A DNA stretch of 64,000 bases from Talinum fruticosum (taxonomy: Eukaryota > Streptophyta > Magnoliopsida > Caryophyllales > Talinaceae), in contig JAITYX010000032.1 of the NCBI GenBank assembly GCA_021018815.1, forward strand, positions 2,666,001 to 2,730,000, read 5' to 3'. Below, in pieces: positions 23,266 to 34,500 of the stretch (positions are counted from its first letter, which is position 1; each line of letters starts with the position of its first letter). The notes under the pieces are model-generated. The model saw only the letters and a list, made by a program, of their open reading frames with translations. It did not search any database and was not told the DNA's origin. The translations under genes and the position numbers were made by a program.

Positions 23266-24094
23266 AGTATATTTCAAACTCTTTGTTTTGTTTGATGCTT
23301 ACATGTGTGAATTTTTTTTTCTAGAGAATAAATTAATCAAATATCAAAGTTAAGTCATATGTAATCCTCCCAACAACATAGAAAGGAAAATATTCTATAG
23401 GGGATTAGAACAAAAGAAAACAGGGGAGTAACATGTGCAAATAATAGCAAAAGTGTATCTTGAACATCTACTTTTCTCTTTTAAGCCTACACCGTCTTCA
23501 TCATCTACTTTTCTCTTTTAATCATACGCCGCCTTCATCAACCACTTCTTCAAAGTGAACTTTTAGAGTTCCGCCCTTACTTTTTAATAGATGGATGAGT
23601 TCAAACCTTCGAGTTTTGTCCTTACTTAATGTCAGCAATGATTAGAGCAACTGCAAAAATGTCGTGAGATTATATACTTAGATGATTTGATATATTTAGA
23701 TGATTCTTGAAGTTCTTCCACTTATTATTCACATTAAATAATGTATTTAGATGATTTGATGGATTCTATTGAAATCTCCAACAAAGGAGCTGTAAATGGT
23801 CCTTAACGTAAGTAATGCGTCCACTATCCAACACATGAGAATAAAGTTTCCAACAAACCAAAAAAAAACTGAAGATGTGTTGGATAGTGGACACATTTGG
23901 CGATTGAATTCAACTCAGTGATAATGGTGCAAGAAATATAAATAGGTTTAAAGTTTGATTGTTCGAGTCCAATTCTCCAATTTGGATTAATGGTGTTCAA
24001 CGCCCCCAAACTTTAGATTATTAGCGTCCAATTTTCCTGTACTAATTTTATACTAGTTTATACTATTTGAATATAGAGTTTCTAGTAGAATAGC

Positions 24095-24096
<2 letters not shown>
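23266..24096. other. Intergenic DNA
   Basis: AT-rich, no exon recognised. A short motif (CATCTACTTTTCTCTTTTAA) is repeated near 23466 and 23502, and TTTAGATGATTTGAT recurs near 23688 and 23746, showing small local duplications. Confidence 0.45.

Positions 24097-24183
<87 letters not shown>
24097..24183. repeat. (TA)n microsatellite, about 43 repeats
   Basis: An uninterrupted TA run. Its exact length should be treated with caution in any assembly. Confidence 0.95.
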
Positions 24184-24189
<6 letters not shown>

Positions 24190-24664
24190 TTGGGTATAAT
24201 CAATATATGAGTGACATGTAGGATGCCAAATAAGATACCATGTAGGATGTCAAATATGTAAACTCAATGCAATTTTAATTCAATTTAATGTTGAGACTAT
24301 TCACATGTCTCATAAAATATTAGCAACTATATTTAGTCTTAAAAAATTATTAAATATAATGAACATTAAGAATGAAAAGTGTATTAAGTAAAAAAATAAA
24401 TAAATGTCTATTTTCTGTTATAATAAATTATATAATGTAATATATTAATTTATTATTATTATTAAAAAAGGTATATGTTTTAACTTATGGTTAGTTTTAA
24501 TTGTCATAAATAATTATAAATAATAAAAGAATAAAAATAACTAATTATAAAATAAAATCAATTAGTATCCTTGCACAACAACGGATATAACCGTAGTTAT
24601 ACATAAAAATCCTTCTCTCCCCTCCTCTGAAAAACCTCCAACCTCCACCCTTTTAGAAAAACAC

Positions 24665-24734
<70 letters not shown>

Positions 24735-24736
24735 TT
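24665..24736. repeat. Compound (TA)n-(TTTA)n microsatellite
   Basis: A TA run broken by one TG at about 24692 passes directly into TTTA tetranucleotide repeats. Confidence 0.95.
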
Positions 24737-24739
24737 GTA

Positions 24740-25320
24740 ATGGTAAATGAAGGTCATCGAATTACGTCTATCTTACGAATACTTTAGTTGGGTTTGGAGG
24801 CCTGAGCGGAAGAGATGATACCAAGCCCATAGCCTAATATCAACCATAATTACTCTTTGCACAAGACAATAAATTGTTTCCCATAAGCTTTGAACCCACT
24901 TGCCGAATAAAGTTACGTAACTCTAATTTTGACTGTTTTTTTTTTTTTTTGTAAATTAAGACCTTATATAAGTAAAATAATCAACAAAGTTCTTGAATGA
25001 TCTTGTGGTAGTAAATCAAATAGCTGCATGACATTTCTTGCCAGACTTCACTTTTTAAATTGGTGTACGTTGAAATCGACACATATTGATCCTGTTTGCA
25101 TAATAATGTTAAAAAATAAAAAATAAAATTATTGATTCAAGTGATTGAACACTTATTTTTTCTAAGGTCTTATATTCGAGTTTTGTCGGTAAGATTTTGT
25201 AACGAAAAACTTAAAACCTCTTTAAATTGGTATATATACCAATATCTATTTTTGTTTTTAGTTCACTTATGCTCAATTTTGTTCATTTTTGCTCAATTTT
25301 TTTAATGATATAACAACTCA
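24740..25320. other. AT-rich intergenic DNA
   Basis: No exon seen. A poly-T run near 24938-24951. Around 25130-25200 a stretch (TTATATTCGAGTTTTG) faintly resembles a SINE B box but lacks clear ends. Confidence 0.4.
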
Positions 25321-25328
25321 TTTCATTT

Positions 25329-25439
25329 CATCTCATTATTATTATTATTGTTGTTGTCGTTGTCGTTTTTGTCGTCAGTCGTCGATATTATTATTATTAA
25401 TATAATTATTGTGGATATTATTATTATTATTATTATCGA

Positions 25440-25499
<60 letters not shown>

Positions 25500-25516
25500 C
25501 ATCGATATTATGATTG

Positions 25517-25577
<61 letters not shown>
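25329..25577. repeat. (ATT)n microsatellite cluster
   Basis: Several long ATT runs (main tracts about 25440-25500 and 25520-25577) with short interruptions such as ATCGAT. Apparent poly-Ile or poly-Asn open frames here are artefacts of the repeat. Confidence 0.95.
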
Positions 25578-25578
<1 letters not shown>

Positions 25579-25916
25579 AAACAGGCTGCTAATGTGATGA
25601 TATGTCAATTATTACGCAATAAGATTGTAGATGTTATGAACGTACACATTACTTTACTCTAAAATATTAAAAGTTACCGCCTCACAAGTTATTGATTTTT
25701 TTCAAATTAGAAAAATTATATTTCTTAAGTTATTTGGGATATGTATTATTCAGAACTCATTTTTCCCTAAAAATATTTACATAAAAATAAAATAGGATAT
25801 ATTAAAAATTATAAATTTTTAAATATCCATTATTCATCAAATATTTAATATTATAAAATGAATAATATATCTTTAATAGTATAATAAAAATTTCAGTAAT
25901 CGCTCATAGCAATTTT

Positions 25917-26640
25917 TTTTTGATAGAAAGAGAAATTTTATTAATCAAAAATTATACGGCATCTACAAAGATAATTCTCCAATAAGAATAAATCTAAAAT
26001 AACAAAATAGATATATATTTCGACAAAGTTAATGGTAAATATAATTCGTTCGGCTCCATACTTGTAGTATCAATCCGGCCACAAATCGTGTTCTTCGACT
26101 TCAATATGTCTTTCCCGAACATCGGCGAACTATTGTATAACTTCATAAAAGCAGATCTACGTGTGATATAATAGATCCAATCCGAATGAAATATCACTTT
26201 GATCGACCCATATGAAATTCCATTGTTGAATCATTCTCAATTAAAACTAATGAAACTAATTGATAAAAATATAAAAAACATATCATACAATTGAATTAAC
26301 AATGCTAATAATAAAACTTGCACGTATTGGTAAGAGAAATAACTTTAATACTCTCATAACAAGGAAAGAAACCAAACTCTCATAAAAATGAGAGAAACCC
26401 TAACTCTCGAAGGAGAGAAACCAAACTCTCACAAAAATGAGAGAAAATTTATTAGAAAGAAAATAACAATACCTTTACATCTCAATTCGATTGAAGAAAT
26501 TGAGTAAAAGGGCTTACCACTAACTGTAACTAGGCCTATAACGGCTCCAATAATGTAGAAAAGTAAAAAGAATAGTAGATACATAAGTACTCGTTCATAA
26601 CAACTTTGATAATAGTTGTAACACATATAGCAATTCATTT
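25917..26640 (-). mobile_element. Possible retroelement remnant, minus strand
   Basis: Read on the minus strand, the segment ends AATAAAATTTCTCTTTCTAT followed by an A run (25917-25924), like a polyadenylated retroelement or retrogene 3' end. Its upstream part (26350-26450) contains repeated inverted motifs CTCTCATAAAAATGAGAG and AACCCTAACTCTC, as in LINE or LTR-element leaders. No conserved protein was recognised and no target-site duplication was found, so the class is unknown. Confidence 0.3.
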
Positions 26641-26769
26641 CAACTCATTTTTCTTCGTTTTTAATCGTTTTTGTTCAGATTTGGGCAATAGACGGGGAAG
26701 TCCATTGGGCTTAAACAGTTGGGCTAAAAAATAGGGTAAAGCCTATTTACTTGCTTATTTGGATTGGGT

Positions 26770-27036
26770 ATTTAATGGGCCGTCCGTTAACATCAGTAAT
26801 CGGGCCGATAATCGGGCATAGAAACGGGCCGCCAATTATTCTGTCTCCCTCCTTTCGCTCCCTCTCTGCCCTCGCTCGTTCCTCTTGTTGTTCTGTCGAT
26901 CGCTCCTCGTGCTCTCTCTCGCTCTTCTCTTGCTCACTGTCTCTCGCAGCTCTCGTTTCTCTGTCTCTCTCTCTCAAACGAACAAGAAGCCGTTCTACTC
27001 GGACACCTCTGCGGAACCCTTATCTTCTACATTCAG
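26770..27036 (+). promoter_or_regulatory. Possible promoter and leader exon
   Basis: TGGGCC (a plant site II element) occurs at about 26776, and further GGGCC motifs follow. They precede a pyrimidine-rich CT leader (26838-26985) and an apparent exon end CTTCTACATTCAG before GTACTTC at 27037. This looks like the 5' end of a housekeeping gene. The nearest coding sequences are the PPR relic at 27416 and the SKI2 start at 28598. Which one it served, if either, is not known. Confidence 0.3.
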
Positions 27037-27237
27037 GTACTTCAACTCTCTTTCTTTCTCTCTCTCTACTTTTTGAATTTGCTGCATCTTCAGTCCGGGG
27101 GGTGATTGGGGGAAGTCCGAGGCTTGAACTCGCCCCAACCTTGCTTGGGTGGAGAGGGGCAGAGTGCTTTAGGAACAATCTGGGTTTTTGCTGATTTGTG
27201 AATGTAGGAGCTTAGGCACTAGAGTGTCAATGAGCAT

Positions 27238-27320
27238 GTGGCTATTTGTGAATGTAGAAACCCGTGGCTATTGTGAATGTAGAAACCCGTGGCTATTTGT
27301 GAATGTAGAAACCTGTGGCT
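27238..27320 (+). repeat. Minisatellite, about 3 copies of a 25-26-bp unit
   Basis: The unit GTGGCTATTTGTGAATGTAG + AAACCC occurs at 27238-27263, 27264-27288 (one T shorter) and 27289-27314, followed by a partial GTGGCT. A related half unit lies near 27192-27207. Confidence 0.9.
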
Positions 27321-27415
27321 GTGAAAATCAGACTATCGTCATTGTATAGATTATAGAGAAATTGAACCTAAGTAAGTTGAAAAGGGGGAAGAGAGAGAGG
27401 GTAAGTTGGTGGTAG

Positions 27416-27562
27416 AAATATGCCTGCAAGGTGTTTGATAAAATGCCTGAGAGAGATGTTGTTTCTTGGATGTCTATCATTGATGGGCTTATTGATAATG
27501 GTAGGGCTGTTAAAGCTGTTAGGGTGTTTAATGATATGGGTAAAAGCATTGAAATTTGCTGA
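27416..27562 (+). pseudogene. PPR protein gene fragment
   Basis: One frame between a TAG and a TGA reads KYACKVFDKMPERDVVSWMS, then IIDGLIDNGRAVKAVRVFND MG. This is the hallmark of a PLS-class pentatricopeptide repeat (ARKVFDxMPERDVVSWTxMIxG…). These proteins bind organellar RNA, usually with a dozen or more repeats. Only about one and a half repeats are present and the frame is closed on both sides, so it is an isolated relic. It continues directly into low-complexity sequence. Confidence 0.75.
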
Positions 27563-28550
27563 TTACAATGTTAATTAAAAGATAAAGAGATGGGATTTTC
27601 TTTTTGTTGTTGCAGTTGTTGCACACACTGCACCAGTCCAACCCAGCAACCCTCCCCGTACTTCTATGGACTCTCTCTCTCTCTCTCTCCCCCTCCCTCC
27701 CCAAAATGACCCCTGGTTGAACAGCATCATCCTGATACAATACAAGGCATTGCTCGAAGGTTGAAATAATTGATACATACGGAGTATTTGTGTAATATGT
27801 TTGGTGGTGTTAGAACGAGGCTCCTTGATAATGTGTTTTTATGGGCATTTGGGCAGCCATCTTGTCCTCTGTGAATCACAGACTGTGATGCATTGTCCTT
27901 CCTTGTAGTTTTTCTACTGTTTATTCTTCTTGGAAGCTTTCTATTATTGGGCCTTTGCCTGAACTTCTTCCGTATCCCTTTCTGGAGATTTTCACTGTTA
28001 TGATTTTGCTAGTCACTCCGACAAATGCCTAATATTTTTGTCATAATTTACATTCTAGACATGGAAAGTGAAGCGACAACTATGTAATTTACATTTTAGA
28101 TATAGTTTGCCTGAATTTCTTCCTTATAATTTACATTTTAGATATAGTTTGAGGTGTAAAGTAATTTGAGAATTGAGAAGAATTCAAAGCTGATGTTCTT
28201 GGGTCAATTAAATTGGGTGGGTCTTGGGCGGTTAGGGTCATTTGACCCATGACCCGGGGTGACCCATTTAAAAAAGTTGTTGCCCAGTCCAACCCGTTAA
28301 GTAAGTGGCCCTGCCCGGCCCGGCCTGTTGCCCCAGCCATTTTTGCTATTCCTATTATTTCTATTTATTTTATTTGTCGTTTTAAACATGCCTTTAATCT
28401 CCTGTAAATTAGCTGTATATAACTCGATTCCAGCAAAATAAAATATTGAAAACAAAAAATGGTGTAGAGGACAACCGGGAGTGTGGCCGCCAAAGCAAAA
28501 AACAAAAGGCAAGGCAAGGAAAAGCATAAACACTTACTAAAGAGGGAGAA
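27563..28550. other. Spacer upstream of SKI2
   Basis: It contains a CT run (27672-27690), two near-identical stretches ATAATTTACATTTTAGATAT around 28085 and 28126, and a GC-rich segment (28200-28330) with GGGTCA…TGACCC inverted motifs typical of small DNA transposons. No coding exon seen. The proximal SKI2 promoter must lie at its right end unless the leader at 26770 is used. Confidence 0.4.
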
Positions 28551-28561
28551 AAGCAGGGAAG

Positions 28562-28588
28562 AGACTCCGACTCCGACTCCGACTCCGA
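28562..28588 (+). repeat. (CTCCGA)n hexamer run in the SKI2 5' UTR
   Basis: About four and a half copies of ACTCCG, ending 9 bases before the SKI2 start codon. Confidence 0.8.
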
Positions 28589-28597
28589 ATGACATGA

Positions 28598-31500
28598 ATG
28601 GATCGGGTTCCAGCAGGAAATGAGTTATCATTTCGGGTCGGACTCACGGGTCACAGCGGTCATCTCTGGATAGAACCTCTCCCTCCTGTTGAAGGCGACA
28701 ATCCTCTGCGTGACCTTCCTGAATTCATTCTCGTCAGTTTTCTCTCCCTCCTTCTATGTACTAGCAGCTTGGTGCTGTAATTTTCATGTTCTTCAACAAT
28801 GGTTGTTCAATTAAGCTGCGTTAATTTTTGATGCGAAGTATGTTCGTTGAAGCATTTATAGTTTCCAGTTTATTGATGAGTATTGGAACTGTATCTTTGT
28901 TGCTTGATATGCTATGGGTTTAGGATTTACCTATTGGTTGGTGTAAATTGTAATTAATCTGGTATTGAATTAAAATGGTCATTTTTTAGGGGTTTCGGGA
29001 GTGGAAATGTTTGGAAATAACTTCAATTGTTTTTATCTATTTTGTTTTTGTTGGTCACTTTTGTGGATTTTGATCGAAAAGGGTATTGGTGTATGGCTTG
29101 CTGGTGAATACCTGCCTTATGCAACATATCACTTGTAGGTAATCTTTGTTTCATTGCGATCCAATGACAAAATAATGCTTCATTGCCTTCCTTTTGTAGC
29201 AAAGCAGCTCTATCCTGTTTTCTACCGCTCCTGAGTATATTACAAGCCCTCTTAGTTTTGTATCTACCAATCTGTTGGACTTGAAGAGCATCATACGATT
29301 TCTTTCTACAGCCAAACACTTATTGAGTCAACCGAACAACTTCTTTTCTCACTTCCATTTGTCGCAGTGAAGTGTGCTTCCATAATAAGCATGTACCCAT
29401 TTTCTGCATTTGAGAAAACAAATAGCCTATAATAGTTTCCCAATTGCAGCAATATTCAACAAGGTTGTGCTAAAAACACCACAGCCTTCATGAAACCTTG
29501 GTTTACATACATTCTCCCATGCCGCAGGAGCTTGTTTACTTTTGAGCAACCCCCGTCTATGAAAACGCTTTATGCAACATAGCTATCTGTTCAAAATCTA
29601 ACTTATGCATAACATACCAAGTCTACATAACAAACGCGACAAACTTATCAGTATGCAACTATTCTGAATAAAATAGAAAATTAACTGTCAGACTCTTCAC
29701 CATTGCGATAATCCTATGAATCAAAGATAACCTCTGATTTAAAACTAAGCCTGTGCCTTTTTGTGAGTTGAAAAAACCCCAAGATATCTCACTGACATAC
29801 CAACAGTATTCCAAGATCTTCTATTTTGTATCCTATGGACACTGCCAAAAATAATCTCTGCCTTCGATAAATTAGCATCTGATGTAGAGATTTGGAGAAT
29901 TGTGTAATCATTCCATAAGCAACTTAATGCTCAACTCATCAGCTGTAATGAACATACAAAGATTGTTAGCAAACACAAGGTGTGTCAACTTAATTTTCAC
30001 ACATCTAGGGTGATAATTGAAGTCCAGATTATTACCCAACAAACTCAATCTTTTGCATCTCCTCCTTATCACAAAAAAAAAATAAAATTATATACTTGAG
30101 TTGGTAAAAGGACGATGGAAGGTCTTCTTGCTGAAGCCCTTTGCTTGAAAAGGTGGAAGCAGTGATCCATTAAAATTGATGGTTTATTTGACTGCAATGA
30201 CACAAACAAGGATCTACTACAATAAAGACGAGGAAAAAGCAAATCATCTCAAAATTTTCTCCATATAGCTCTCACTGAATCAAATGTTTTGCTAATGTCT
30301 GCTTTCATGAGACGGTTAGGGGTATCCCTGTCTACATAAAATATTTAACAAGTTCATGAACAATGATGACGTTATCCCCAAAGTGTTTGCCACGAACAAA
30401 AGCACACTCTAGCTAACACCAACAAGAGTTCCATCCTATCCACATAGACTTCAAAAATAATTTCATACACAACTGTACAACTTGCAATAGGTCCAAAATA
30501 AGGACTTTGACTTTTGGAACGAAAGTCATAATATTGTTATAATTGCATTTAGAAGTTTACCATTGGGAAAATCCTTGATGAACACTATTATATAAGTTCC
30601 CATAACCAGCTATGCCTTCTTGAAGAAATGTGCGTATATCGTGTATTCCATCCTTGTATTCTTGGAGCTATGTCATCATCAATACTCCACAACGTAATAA
30701 TCCTAAGCATCTCTTCAAGCATTAGGATGTATGGTTGCAAGAGAAAGGTCTTGTATCCAAACCAAAGATGAAATATCCTTTCAAGTGCATGTGAATTATT
30801 GGAGGGGCAACACCTTGCTAGAATTCTTTAGCTACTTGATTTGCTTGGAAAAAGGTATCTCTTTCATAACAAACCAAACTAGCACATATTGCTACTTCAT
30901 CACACCTTTCTTTACCTCCTCATTTCCCACCCACACCACCTTGACATCTCCTATCACAGAGAATAGCTCAACTGTGCTCCAAATATTCTTGTGGAAGAAA
31001 TAGAAGTAGTCATTCATCTGCAGGCAGGAGCAGTCAACATTTGATTACATTCTGTATTTGTTTAAAAATGTTCCCATATTCATCATTCATCCACTTCCTC
31101 ACATAGGAGTAGTCACATTCATTTAGCTTTAAGATTTACCTCCTACAAATAACATCTGTAGGAGGCTAGAACCAACTCGTACTTTGCTTCTAGATTCAAT
31201 CTTTTGAATCCTAGTCTGCCTGGCACTCCCTCTTTCCTGTGTCCTTTTTTCCTTTTCATTTATTGCAAGTGTATAGGTTTTTCACCTTTCAGATTGTGGG
31301 TGAGGATGTGGGTTTTAGGTGGCCACCTGTTTGGGATTTGGCAGTGGTGGACTTCCGAAGTTCCTCTTGATGTTGACTCACTCGAATCTTGAGGAACAAG
31401 GTTGCTTGACGATTGAATCTAAGCAGCACTCAACTCTACCTCCAACCTCTGATGTCGTCTAAATACAAAGCGCTGGGTTGTTTATTAAGTTTAGTCAGTC

Positions 31501-34500
31501 AACTGTTTACATTGTGATGAAATTTTTCTCAGATGACAATCTGTTTCCTATTTCAGCCACCTGCCTTTCCTAGAGAGACAAGGGAATCTATCAAAGAATA
31601 CATAGAAGAAAAGTATCTTACGCCAAGATTGGATCAAGATGAGTTCTCACCAGAGAAAGCTGGAAGGCAGTGGGATTTTGACTGGTTTGGTAAGTCCAAA
31701 ATACCTCTTGAGCCATCATTACCCCGTTCAGCCATTGTTCCAGCATGGGAACTACCGTTTAGGCGTTCAAATGGACCAGATAGAGGAAATTGGGAGCCTG
31801 AATCAGTACAGGTTTGTTTGCCTGTCTTATATCATATCTGATCCCATGACAAATTAATTTTTCATTTAAATATTTGCTATATGCAGGTTTTTTTTTTTGA
31901 TCAAAACCCTGACTAAATTGCTTGTGATTCTGTCAAGCACTTTAGCATGCTGTTGTATATATTTATTGTTTCTGATTTAGCGTGAAGTTTGGCTATTTTG
32001 CTCTAGGTAGCGATATCAGAATTGACTGCTGGAGCAGAGGACTCCGGTGTCTTGCCCCGAATTACAGGACCTGCAAAGGATTTTGTCAAGGGGAGCATTC
32101 ACAATCGCCCTTTTCGTCCAGGAGGTTTAGATGGATCACAGTCTATATCCAGGGTTGTTCCAGATGGTGCCTTAAATGGTGAATGGGTACAGGAGGTTCT
32201 GAATGGTGGTCCTGCTCAGAGAGTTGCTCCCAGTTTTAAGCAAGGACTTGATCTTGGTGATCTCAAGGTAAGTCGAATTGTATTCCCTTTTGCTGTGGCA
32301 GTAAATGGCACTCGTATATGATCTGTAGAATGAATTTCTAAAGCCATGCTTAAGTAAGGCATCATGATCTATTAGAATTTACTATAATTAAAAGGTGCAA
32401 TGTTTTCCCCTAATGCGTAATAAAAGATTATGTTAGGATACCAAGGGATGTCTCCAATGTACAAAAGGGGCAAAATGCAAAAATCATCATGCCTTCACAC
32501 CTTCATGAATGATCCCATAGAATCAGGCATTGATATTCCAAAAAGCTAAAGATGGTGCACTACTAGTCCCATGGTTTCACCAGCACAAAGTCTTCAAAAA
32601 ATAAAGTTTAAACTCCTGATAACATATGCTTATGCACTAAAAAATGTGGTGATTCTGCTCCTTCCAAATATACGGGATAGCCATGCACATCATCTTCCAA
32701 ATGTCAATAGCCCAACTTTTCTTCATTCTCCTTTTCCAACTCGAGTTGGAACGACATACTCCCATCAGAGAGAACGCCAAATGCCAAAGAGACAAAGCAT
32801 GTAGCCATGGACTATGAACAAGAAAGTGGTCAGCCAGTTCTTTACCCTGTTGACTCATATAGGTATACAACATATACAACACCTTCTTGCTAAACTCAAG
32901 TTCCTTCTCTTCCACATATCTTCCATTGGGATCTTGTCCAAAGTAGCCCTCCATGCCCAAAAAGAGAAAGAAAAAAGCCAGGAGGACTTCTACATGGGTT
33001 TGATAGGAAAGTCTAAAATGTTAGACCCTTCTAGAGGTCTTTCTCAAAATTTTTAATGGTGAAAGATCTCCAAGATCAGTGGCTAACCATGATATGATTG
33101 CCATTGGCAGGTAAGCCAATAGGCTAACATGTTTTTCTCTTTCCAATAATTTAGGTCGCTTAAGAATGTTCTGTTTCCAGGAAGCACCTTTCTGGTGCAG
33201 CTCTGGAAATAGGCCCATAATCTCCCCTTGAACATTGGAAAAAGGAAATATCAAAGTTATCCACCTTGGAGCTTTCTCCTTACCGAGCTAATTGATGGCA
33301 TCTTTCATGAAGTTTCCTCTACTGAACATTGTTTCTCTGGCCTGATTGCAACCTCCAAACTAATAGAATCATGACAGATCGTGATTAAGAATTGGCCCTG
33401 AAAGATGCTTTCACGAAGTTTCTGAAAAAAAAAAACTGGACAATTGCATCTTTCACTGTAGAAGCTGCAAGTTGGATATCCCGATTTCCTCTAATACCAT
33501 GCTATAAATTGGCATTGATCTTGAATTAGCCACTTGATGAAAGAAATTGGTATTGAGATTGCGTCCATCAATCTAGTGTTGTTTAACACTTTACTATGAA
33601 AGTGCACAACTATTTCAAGACATTGAAGGATAGTAACAAAATATAAAGGAAAATTGACTTCAAGAACTATTACATGATGATGTGTTTTGGGATTGAGTGG
33701 ATAAGTGATAAAAATAATACAATATACCACTGAAAACCTTTATCTGCTTCTTGCCTTTTGTAATTCCTTACTAATCCTGGAAACTCTCTTTTTTTTTTGG
33801 GTATACAACTGTGAAGGCATTTCCTTGTTCTTGGAACGTTAATAAGGCCCAGGTTACCTCTGCAGGCATGTCCGGTGAAAAGCAGGTGATTGAATCTACA
33901 ACAATCATGCTATCCTTAAGCTGTTCCGATTATGCTTTTGCTTGTCCCTTTCTGATTTATGGTGATCTCTTTGTATTTTTGCACTCAGATGAATATAATG
34001 GGTTTCCAGCTTTAGTTCTTTACTGAATTTCATATTTAGCCGTTTCTTCAATTGTGGCTTCTACGAAAGCAATAGTTTCCCTTTCTTGCATATAACTGCG
34101 ATTAATGTTGCATTGTCCTTGTTCTGTACAGAGCAATCTATCTTTGCAGTTTGATGATTTGTTCAAGAGAGCATGGGAAGATGATGTTGCTGCTGCAGAT
34201 GAAGCTGATGGTAAATATGATATTTCTTTTACCTCATACCGAGCAAGATGGCATCCAATTTTATGTCATTTCATGATTTTTATGGTCATGCCTAAAGGAT
34301 CTTGATGAATGGTAGTGGATAAGGAAAAACGCGTGGATAGGAAAAAAAAGGTTGTTACTTTTTCTTATGGTAAGGAAACTGCTCATATAAGGTATTCAAG
34401 TGATTTGGGATCTTATTATGGGCTCCTTCATTAGTAGAACATCATGAACAGGGAAAGAAATGTACATATCCTGGAACTAGCATATGTATCAGTCCAAAGA

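Noticed and set aside
24590..24625. Palindromic ACAACGGATATAACCGTAGTT motif
   Set aside because: Short imperfect palindrome in AT-rich DNA with no matching second end; expected by chance at this scale.
25120..25260. SINE-like stretch with TTATATTCGAGTTTTG
   Set aside because: Faint B-box resemblance only; no tail or target-site duplication found.
25348..25662. Open frames encoding poly-Ile or poly-Asn
   Set aside because: Direct translation of the ATT microsatellite.
26885..27194. Ser/Leu-rich open frames over the CT-rich leader
   Set aside because: Low-complexity CT repeats make such frames in several registers. No homology, so treated as leader sequence.
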